DNA of 64,000 bases, taken from contig JBEIGE010000006.1 of assembly GCA_040382055.1 (NCBI GenBank), positions 1 to 64,000 of the forward strand, given 5' to 3'. This document shows, one piece after another, positions 58,070-64,000 of the stretch (its first letter is position 1; each line of letters begins with the position of its first letter). This stretch comes from JBEIGE01 sp040382055 (GTDB lineage Bacteria > Pseudomonadota > Gammaproteobacteria > Burkholderiales > Burkholderiaceae_C). Below the pieces are notes generated by a model, which saw nothing but the letters and a program-made list of their open reading frames with translations, did not search any database and was not told where the DNA came from. Position numbers and translations under genes: made by a program.

Positions 58070-59149
58070 ATGAAGACAACCCAAGCCACCCACCCTTTTG
58101 AAGCGCTGACACCAGATGTGGTGCTCGATGCGCTGGCCTCAGTGGGCGTGATGGGTGATGGGCGACTGCAAGCACTGAGCTCGTATGAAAACCGGGTTTA
58201 TCAGGTCAATCTTGAAGATGGCCAAATCATGGTGGCCAAGTTTTACCGCCCTGAACGCTGGCAGGATGCACAAATTCTGGAAGAGCATGCCTTTGCTGCC
58301 GAATTGATGCAGGCCGAAATACCGGTGATCGGCCCGCTGACCTTGCAAGGCCAGACGCTACATCAGTTCGCCGGGTTTGCCTTTTCGGTGAGCCCCCGTC
58401 GCGGGGGCAGACCCCCTGAACTCGACGATACCGAGGTGCTGGAATGGATAGGCCGCTTTCTGGCTCGGATTCATACCGTAGGCGCCGCCCACCCCTTTGT
58501 CGTGCGACCTGAGTTGAGCCTGCAAACCTTCGGTACCGCTTCGCGCGACTGGTTGCTGGCCCATGAGATGGTACCGCTCGATGTCCAGTCAGAATGGGCC
58601 GCTAGGTGTCAGGATGCTCTTGATTTAATAGCGCAATATCCATGTTTGGCAAGGGCTGATAACCAAAATCAAGGGAAATCCAAAGACCGGTCTGAAGGGC
58701 AATCCATATCGGGTGATACGCCAATCAGGCTGCTTCGTCTGCACGGCGACTGCCATGCCGGCAATATTTTATGGACGCCCTCAGATGCCCCGGCCAGCAG
58801 CGGTCCAGGTCCTCATTTTGTCGATCTGGATGACGCCCGAATGGGCCCGTCCGTTCAAGACCTGTGGATGCTTCTTTCGGGCGACCGCGTGCAGAAAACT
58901 CGCCAACTTGGCTGTCTGGTTGACGGTTATGAGCAGTTTCGTGAGTTTGACCGACGGGAGCTTGCCTTGATTGAACCGCTGCGCACCCTGCGCCTGATTC
59001 ATTACAGCGCGTGGCTGGCCATGCGCTGGCGGGACCCGATTTTCCCGATCAACTTCCCCTGGTTTGGAAGTAGCGATTACTGGAAAGGCCAGGTTCAAAC
59101 CTTGCAAGACCAGCTTGAAGCAATGCAGGAGGCACCTTTAGTGGTCTGA
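58070..59149 (+). CDS. srkA: Stress response kinase A (SrkA/YihE)
   Basis: 359 residues of the aminoglycoside phosphotransferase-like fold. SSYENRVYQV (glycine-loop equivalent), MVAKFYRPERW with its Lys, the catalytic LHGDCHAGNILW and the metal-binding VDLDDARMGP are all present. SrkA is a protein Ser/Thr kinase that counters stress-induced cell death. Compared with E. coli SrkA (328 residues), about 25-30 extra residues (CLARADNQNQGKSKDRSEGQ and what follows) sit just before the catalytic loop. Their DNA (about 58630-58725) resembles a dispersed repeat rather than normal coding sequence. The frame is kept. Confidence 0.93.
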   Translation: MKTTQATHPFEALTPDVVLDALASVGVMGDGRLQALSSYENRVYQVNLEDGQIMVAKFYRPERWQDAQILEEHAFAAELMQAEIPVIGPLTLQGQTLHQFAGFAFSVSPRRGGRPPELDDTEVLEWIGRFLARIHTVGAAHPFVVRPELSLQTFGTASRDWLLAHEMVPLDVQSEWAARCQDALDLIAQYPCLARADNQNQGKSKDRSEGQSISGDTPIRLLRLHGDCHAGNILWTPSDAPASSGPGPHFVDLDDARMGPSVQDLWMLLSGDRVQKTRQLGCLVDGYEQFREFDRRELALIEPLRTLRLIHYSAWLAMRWRDPIFPINFPWFGSSDYWKGQVQTLQDQLEAMQEAPLVV

Positions 59150-59256
59150 GGTGGTCGGGGTTCTTTGACCGAAGGCAGGCTTAGGCCAGCAATTGCGGCA
59201 AAATACCTCACCCGACTGCGCCCCTTGCAGCCCAAAAAAACCAGAGGAGTACTGTC

Positions 59257-60234
59257 TTGAAATTTTTTACCCTTCGTCGTGGCTTGCTCGGACTGGGGCT
59301 GCTCATGTCCGCCCTGACCCCGCTTTACGCGCAAACCACCTACCCGACCCGACCCGTCAAAATCATTGTGCCTTTTGCCACGGGTGGCCCGGCTGACAAC
59401 TACGCCCGGTTTATTGCACAGCGCCTGAGCGATGCCATGGGCCAGTCTTTTGTGATTGACAACAAGCCCGGTGCAGGCTCCATCATCGGAACCGATCTGG
59501 CAGCCAAGTCAGCGCCTGACGGCTATACCTTGCTCATGATGTCCAATACGCATACCGTCAATGAAACACTGATTTCCAACAAACCGTTTCAGCTGATGCG
59601 TGACTTTGTGGCTGTGGCACCCGTCAATTACTCGGACCTGGTGCTGGTGGCCAATCCGTCTGTGCCCGCCAACAACCTTAAAGACCTGCTCAAGCTGGCC
59701 AAGGAGCGCCCTGGCAAGCTGAACTATGCTTCCAGTGGCACCGGTACGCCCTACCACACGGCAGGTGAATTGTTCAAGAGCATGTCCGGTGTTTATCTGG
59801 TTCACATTCCTTACAGGGGCAGTTCCGGCGCCCGCACCGACTTGATCGGCGGGCAGGTTGACCTTATGTTTGATGCGGTCACCACCATGACTGAACAAGT
59901 GCGGGCAGGTAAGGTCAAGGCCATTGCCACCACGGGTCGTTTGCGTTCGGAGGTAATGCCTGATGTACCTACTGTGAATGAATCCGGCGTTCCGGGTTAC
60001 GAGGCCAGCATCTGGCTCGGTCTGATGGCTCCCAAGGGAACGCCCAAGGCTATCGTCGATCGGCTTAACGAAGCCATTTCCAAAATTGTCGGGCAAACCG
60101 AGGTCAAGCAACTCTGGAGCCGCCAGGGAGCTGTTCCCATGGTTATGACGCCGGAGGCGTTTGACAAATACACCCGTGACGACATTGCACAATGGGCCCG
60201 CGTGATCAAAAGAGCCGGCATCACGGTTGATTAA
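59257..60234 (+). CDS. Bug-family periplasmic solute receptor (TTG start)
   Basis: 325 residues. TTG at 59257 is supported by GAGGAG seven bases upstream and by a good signal peptide (FFTLRRGLLGLGLLMSALTPLYAQ). Motifs are VKIIVPFATGGPADNYAR, VIDNKPGAGSIIGTDLA, NYASSGTGTPYHTAGELF and IPYRGSSGARTDLIGGQ. The fourth Bug receptor of the window, again without TctAB. A ModA-like gene follows after 15 bases, suggesting one transcript. Ligand unknown. Confidence 0.93.
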   Translation: MKFFTLRRGLLGLGLLMSALTPLYAQTTYPTRPVKIIVPFATGGPADNYARFIAQRLSDAMGQSFVIDNKPGAGSIIGTDLAAKSAPDGYTLLMMSNTHTVNETLISNKPFQLMRDFVAVAPVNYSDLVLVANPSVPANNLKDLLKLAKERPGKLNYASSGTGTPYHTAGELFKSMSGVYLVHIPYRGSSGARTDLIGGQVDLMFDAVTTMTEQVRAGKVKAIATTGRLRSEVMPDVPTVNESGVPGYEASIWLGLMAPKGTPKAIVDRLNEAISKIVGQTEVKQLWSRQGAVPMVMTPEAFDKYTRDDIAQWARVIKRAGITVD

Positions 60235-60249
60235 CCTTTTTAGAACCTC

Positions 60250-60945
60250 ATGAAATCCTTGCATGTATTGAGCGGCGGAGCTGCCCAAGCCCTTGTGAAT
60301 CAAGTCAGTGAAAGCTTCCTTGCTCAAAGTGGGTGCGCCATTCATGGCACATTCAGCGCGGTTGGTGTCATGCGGGACAAGTTGGTCGCGGGGGAGGCCT
60401 GTGATGTTGTCATTTTGAGCCAGAGCCTGATTGACCAACTCACAGTCAGCGGGCATGTGGTTTCAGGCAGTGCAAGGTCATTGGGTGACGTCAAAACCGG
60501 AATTGCCATCAAGGCGGGTGAGGCTCAACCACCTGTGAGCAGTCCGGCCGAACTCAAGGCCGCTCTGCTGGCAGCCAGCTATGTTTATTTTCCTGATCCG
60601 GTCAAGGCGACCGCTGGTATTCACTTCTTCAATGTGCTTAAGCAACTGGGCATTGACACCGAACTGGCACCCCGCTTGCGCACTTACCCGAACGGTGCGA
60701 CCGCCATGCAGGCGCTGGCACAAGCCAGCGAAGTTGGGGCGATCGGCTGCACCCAGGTTACAGAGATCAATTTCACCCCCGGGGTAGTCCTGATCGATGT
60801 GCTACCCAAGGAGTTTGAGCTGGCGACGCGCTACGTGGCCGCTGTCAGTTCCCAGGCCAAAGAGCCTGCTGCAGCAGATCAACTGATCAGTCTGTTAAGC
60901 AGCCCTGAGAACGCTGGCCTGAGGCAATCACTTGGCTTCGAGTAG
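60250..60945 (+). CDS. ModA-like substrate-binding domain protein without signal peptide
   Basis: 231 residues of the periplasmic-binding-protein (SBP_bac_11/ModA-like) fold: LHVLSGGAAQALVNQVSESF at the N-terminus, then FSAVGVMRDKLVAGEACDVVILS, ADQLISLLSSPENAGLRQSLGFE at the end. True ModA proteins have a signal peptide and bind molybdate. This one starts directly with the first beta strand and should be cytosolic. It lies 15 bases after a Bug receptor gene. Similar proteins are found next to Bug and racemase genes, so a ligand-sensing or enzymatic role is possible. Confidence 0.8.
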   Translation: MKSLHVLSGGAAQALVNQVSESFLAQSGCAIHGTFSAVGVMRDKLVAGEACDVVILSQSLIDQLTVSGHVVSGSARSLGDVKTGIAIKAGEAQPPVSSPAELKAALLAASYVYFPDPVKATAGIHFFNVLKQLGIDTELAPRLRTYPNGATAMQALAQASEVGAIGCTQVTEINFTPGVVLIDVLPKEFELATRYVAAVSSQAKEPAAADQLISLLSSPENAGLRQSLGFE

Positions 60946-60949
60946 CCAG

Positions 60950-60973
60950 TAAACCCCGGGCAGACGGGGTTTA
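60950..60973. terminator. Bidirectional terminator between ModA-like gene and htpG
   Basis: TAAACCCCG (60950-60958) pairs with CGGGGTTTA (60965-60973) around GGCAGA. The stem is flanked by A and T residues and lies between two convergent genes. Confidence 0.75.
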
Positions 60974-61021
60974 TGGACCGATTTAGGGCATGCACTGCAG
61001 GGGTCAATGTCCCCCTTGTTT

Positions 61022-63010
61022 CTACACTAGCATGGCGTTGACGCGTTTCACATAGGCCGCTGGATCAGCCGGCATGCCGCCCTCGGCCAGCAGGGCCTGG
61101 TCAAAGAGAATGTGGGCGAGGTCGTGAAAATGCACTGAGCCATCCAGCTTTTTGACCAGGGCATGCTCGGCGTTGACCTCCAACACGGGCTTAACCTCGG
61201 GTGCCGACTGTCCGGCCTGCTTGAGCATGCGCGCCAGCTGCGTGCTCATGCCGTGATCCTGTACCACCAGGCAGGCTGGGCTGTCTACAAGGCGGCTGGT
61301 GACACGCACGTCCTCAGCCTTGTCTTTGAGCGCTTCCTTGAGCTTGGCTAGCAGGGGCTTGAAAGCCTCGGCGGCTTCTTCAGCGGCCTTTTTCTCGGCC
61401 TCGTCTTGCAATTTACCCAGATCAACGGCACCTTTGGCCACGCTTTGCAGGGGTGTGCCGTCAAATTCATGGACGTAGTTCAAAGCCCATTCGTCCACCC
61501 GGTCGGTCATCAGCAGCACTTCAATACCTTTTTTCTTGAATACCTCCAACTGTGGGCTGTTTTTGGCAGCGGCCGGGGTGTCTGCAGTGATGTAGTAAAT
61601 GGCCTCCTGCCCGTCTTTCATGCGCGTCTTGTAGTCGGCAAAGCTCACACTGACCGTATCCGAGGTGCTCGAGGCAAAGCGCAGCAGCTTGGTCAGGCGA
61701 TCCTTGTTACCGAAATCTTCGCCCAAGCCTTCCTTGAGCACGGCACCGAACTCAGCATAGAACCGGCTGTACTTGCCAGCGTTCTTTTCCGCATCAAGCT
61801 TGTCTTGGGCGCTCAGGACATCGGTGACCTCATTGGTCGTTGCGTCGGCAGCAGGGGCGATATCGTGCTTGGCCAGGTCCTCCAGCATCGAAAGAACCCG
61901 CTTGGTACAACCCTCGCGGATGGCTTTCACATCGCGACTTTCCTGCAGTAATTCCCGAGACACGTTAAGCGGTAAATCAGCAGAATCCACCACGCCTTTG
62001 ACAAAGCGCAAGTAGGTTGGCAGCAAGGCTTCTGCGTCATCCATGATGAAAACGCGCTTGACGTAGAGCTTCACACCGGCAGACTTTTCACGGTTGTAAA
62101 GATCCATGGGCGCTTTGCTGGGAATGTAGAGCAGTTGTGTGTATTCGGTACTGCCCTCCACACGGTTGTGCGTGTGAGCCAGCGGGGCTTCAAAGTCATG
62201 GCTGATCTGTTTGTAGAAGTCGTCGTATTGGTCCTGGCTAATGTCTTTCTTGGCGCGCGCCCAGATGGCGTTGGCCTTGTTGACAGTTTCCCATTCGCCA
62301 GTCTTGACCATGCCACCGGGCTGACGTCCCCCCTTTTCGTCAGACGGGTTGATCAATTCACCGTCTTTCCATTCTTCTTTCTCCATCAAAATGGGCAAGC
62401 TGATGTGGTCGGAGTATTTGCTGATGATGCCCTTGACCTTCCAGGCCTGGGCATAGTCATATGCGTCCTCGCGCAGATGCAGGATCACACTGGTGCCACG
62501 AGCGCTACGGCTGATGTTCTCCACATCAAAGTCTCCGGAGCCACCGCTGATCCAGCGCACGCCTTCGGTTTGCTTCAACCCGGCGCGGCGTGATTCCACG
62601 GTGATTTTGTCGGCCACGATAAAGCCGGAGTAAAAACCCACACCGAACTGACCGATCAGGTTGGAGTCTGCTTTCTGGTCACCGCTGAGCTTGCTGACAA
62701 AGTCCTTGGTGCCGCTTTTGGCGATCGTGCCGAGGTGATCAATGGCTTCCTGCGCACTCATGCCAATGCCGTTGTCGGTGATGGTGAGTGTCTTGGCATG
62801 CGCATCCAAGGTCACCTTCACTTTCAGCTCGGCGTCGTTTTCGTACAGGCTACCCTCGTTGATAGCCTCAAAACGCAGTTTGTCGCAGGCATCCGAAGCA
62901 TTCGAGATCAATTCCCTAAGAAAAATTTCCTTGTTGGAGTACAAAGAATGGGTGACAAGGTGCAAAAGCTGGGCAACTTCGGCCTGAAATGAAAGGGTTT
63001 GCTTTGACAT
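61022..63010 (-). CDS. htpG: Molecular chaperone HtpG (Hsp90)
   Basis: 662 residues. The N-terminal ATPase domain (about 1-230) has NKEIFLRELISNASDACDKLR, the ITDNGIGM Asp/Gly motif and GQFGVGFYSGFIVAD. The middle domain (about 240-510) follows, with NVSRELLQESRDVKAIR, and the C-terminal dimerisation domain ends the protein. Length is typical for bacteria (about 620-660). It remodels client proteins together with DnaK. A sigma-32-type promoter lies 71-98 bases upstream of the start. The gene is convergent with the ModA-like gene. Confidence 0.97.
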   Translation of the reverse strand: MSKQTLSFQAEVAQLLHLVTHSLYSNKEIFLRELISNASDACDKLRFEAINEGSLYENDAELKVKVTLDAHAKTLTITDNGIGMSAQEAIDHLGTIAKSGTKDFVSKLSGDQKADSNLIGQFGVGFYSGFIVADKITVESRRAGLKQTEGVRWISGGSGDFDVENISRSARGTSVILHLREDAYDYAQAWKVKGIISKYSDHISLPILMEKEEWKDGELINPSDEKGGRQPGGMVKTGEWETVNKANAIWARAKKDISQDQYDDFYKQISHDFEAPLAHTHNRVEGSTEYTQLLYIPSKAPMDLYNREKSAGVKLYVKRVFIMDDAEALLPTYLRFVKGVVDSADLPLNVSRELLQESRDVKAIREGCTKRVLSMLEDLAKHDIAPAADATTNEVTDVLSAQDKLDAEKNAGKYSRFYAEFGAVLKEGLGEDFGNKDRLTKLLRFASSTSDTVSVSFADYKTRMKDGQEAIYYITADTPAAAKNSPQLEVFKKKGIEVLLMTDRVDEWALNYVHEFDGTPLQSVAKGAVDLGKLQDEAEKKAAEEAAEAFKPLLAKLKEALKDKAEDVRVTSRLVDSPACLVVQDHGMSTQLARMLKQAGQSAPEVKPVLEVNAEHALVKKLDGSVHFHDLAHILFDQALLAEGGMPADPAAYVKRVNAMLV

Positions 63011-63080
63011 GTGAAAACTTTTAGTTTTAAAGAAGGATATTGAAAAATAGACGCCCAGGCTGACACCCGGACAGCCCGCA

Positions 63081-63108
63081 ATTATGGGCGAGTGGGCCGG
63101 ATTTCAAG
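63081..63108 (-). promoter_or_regulatory. Sigma-32 (RpoH) heat-shock promoter of htpG
   Basis: On the minus strand CTTGAA (63108-63103), a 14-base spacer, then CCCATAAT (63088-63081) matches the RpoH consensus CTTGAA-N13/14-CCCATnT almost completely. A transcript starting near 63075 would have a leader of about 65 bases before the htpG ATG at 63010. Confidence 0.88.
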
Positions 63109-63258
63109 CTTGGGTTCAGGTAAAGTGCATTTCCCGTAGCGTTACCTTAGGTGTTACAGCAGTTCAAATTGGTCGAGGATAAATCTGACGAAATCCAAAA
63201 GACCACAAGAGACCTGGCTTGCCGTAAGCTTCCAATTCATCTTCAACCAAGAGTTTTC

Positions 63259-64000
63259 ATGCGCATTGATATCACGCCATTTGTCCGAACTGCACGCCAA
63301 GCTTTGTGTGCCGTTTTTCTAACTGCCGTGACTTTTGCTGGTTTTGCCCAAGCCATTGTCGATCAGGCCTACGTTCTGGAGGCGCTAAAACGCGGCGTGC
63401 AAGTTTGGGATGTTCGAGACGCCCGTGAATTTGCGAAGGGCCATCTGCCTGGCGCACTCAACTTTGGTGATGCGGCTTCTATGCTGCGCGACCCCAATTC
63501 CGAAGACTTTATTGCCATTGAGCGGATTGAACAACTACTGGGCAACGCCGGGATCAACCCGGCCCGGGAGACCGTGATTTATGGCTCGCGAGGGACCTGG
63601 AATCCCTACTTTGGCCGTTACACCTTGCGTTTTTTTGGCGGTACGAAGGCCAGTGTTTTTCATGAAGGCATCGAGGGCTGGAGCGCTGCTGGTTTAACCG
63701 TTGAAACCACTGCATCCAAAGCTACGCCAGTCAAGCTCAAGCTTGCGCCAAGCGCCGGGGTGTCTGTCTCGACAACCGAAATGATCTCGCGCCCCAAGTC
63801 GTCTGGCGTTCAGATCATCGATGCCCGAACACCCAAGGAATTTGCCGGTGAAGACATCCGCGCCCTGCGGGGTGGCCATATCCCAGGAGCCATCAATATT
63901 CCCTACGAACAAAACTGGAAAGACCCAGAGACCCTGGTCAAGTTCAACCTCAAACAGGTGGCCGATACAGCGGGCATGTCTCTGAAACCCACGTCCGACT
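63259..64000 (+). CDS. Exported tandem-rhodanese sulfurtransferase (cut by window end)
   Basis: Read from ATG 63259: MRIDITPFVRTARQALCAVFL, then LTAVTFAGFAQA, a likely signal peptide. The first rhodanese domain (VQVWDVRDAREFAKGHLPGALNFG) has VIYGSRGTWN where the catalytic Cys loop should be, so this half is probably inactive. The second domain begins at about residue 175 with VQIIDARTPKEFAGEDIRALRGGHIPGAINIPYEQN and should carry the active Cys, but it runs off the window after residue 247. Tandem rhodaneses act as thiosulfate or 3-mercaptopyruvate sulfurtransferases. The gene is divergent from htpG. Confidence 0.88.
   Translation, partial: MRIDITPFVRTARQALCAVFLTAVTFAGFAQAIVDQAYVLEALKRGVQVWDVRDAREFAKGHLPGALNFGDAASMLRDPNSEDFIAIERIEQLLGNAGINPARETVIYGSRGTWNPYFGRYTLRFFGGTKASVFHEGIEGWSAAGLTVETTASKATPVKLKLAPSAGVSVSTTEMISRPKSSGVQIIDARTPKEFAGEDIRALRGGHIPGAINIPYEQNWKDPETLVKFNLKQVADTAGMSLKPTSD

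Noticed and set aside
60250..60945. Molybdate-binding ModA serving the molybdenum hydroxylase
   Set aside because: There is no signal peptide, no modB or modC nearby, and the hydroxylase is 26 kb away.

Overview
The window reads as chromosomal DNA of a betaproteobacterium, order Burkholderiales, most like the Comamonadaceae (Rhodoferax/Polaromonas type). This is an inference from the S10/spc/alpha-style ribosomal block, the four Bug-family solute receptors without TctAB, the fused IcmF mutase, and the DUF6352-dbpA-NodIJ-srkA-htpG backbone. Gene density is high. No gene-free stretch exceeds about 300 bases; the longest are 47382-47653, 63011-63258, 9447-9692, 27629-27864, 43280-43539 and 37027-37257, and the signals seen in them are listed as features where present.

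Region 1 (1-3.5 kb): end of the spc operon and the alpha operon (rpmJ, rpsM, rpsK, rpsD, rpoA, rplQ) followed by an initiator tRNA-Met and a strong terminator. Region 2 (3.57-4.58 kb): a decayed IS3-family element with recognisable terminal inverted repeats. Region 3 (4.6-10.3 kb): a small minus-strand group (hypothetical, low-molecular-weight phosphatase, HNH nuclease), then a LexA-controlled umuD-cho-umuC operon, an oxygenase-like unknown, and upp.

Region 4 (10.4-47.4 kb) is the accessory heart of the window: a long run of catabolic and uptake genes. On the minus strand (22.5 down to 10.4 kb) lie a CocE/NonD hydrolase, a zeta-like GST, a complete TRAP transporter, a very long amidase, a Rieske oxygenase, a glutamine-synthetase-like ligase, a [2Fe-2S] ferredoxin and a beta-hydroxyacid dehydrogenase. 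Next come a second CocE/NonD paralogue, a luciferase-like flavin monooxygenase with a Bug receptor, and an IclR regulator divergent from a Bug/PuuE-like/amidase operon. These are followed by a carboxymuconolactone-decarboxylase-family protein, a two-subunit molybdenum hydroxylase, an enoyl-CoA hydratase, another Bug receptor, a cupin, an alpha/beta hydrolase, a BKACE enzyme, an M20 amidohydrolase, an exported-looking FAH-family hydrolase and a second TRAP system. The abundance of amide/amine chemistry suggests breakdown of nitrogen-containing, possibly heterocyclic or amide-linked, substrates; the actual substrate is not readable from sequence. Two copies of the same inverted repeat (TTCCA-N5-CGGAA) lie on either side of the iclR gene and look like its operators. 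coaX and a rhodanese gene sit inside this region as ordinary chromosomal genes.

Region 5 (47.6-64 kb): core-type genes. These are a J-domain protein, a putative Na+/H+ antiporter, the fused acyl-CoA mutase icmF, DUF6352 and a small acidic-tailed protein, dbpA, a NodIJ-like ABC exporter, a small K+ channel, srkA, a fourth Bug receptor with a ModA-like protein, htpG behind a sigma-32-type promoter, and a tandem rhodanese cut by the window end.
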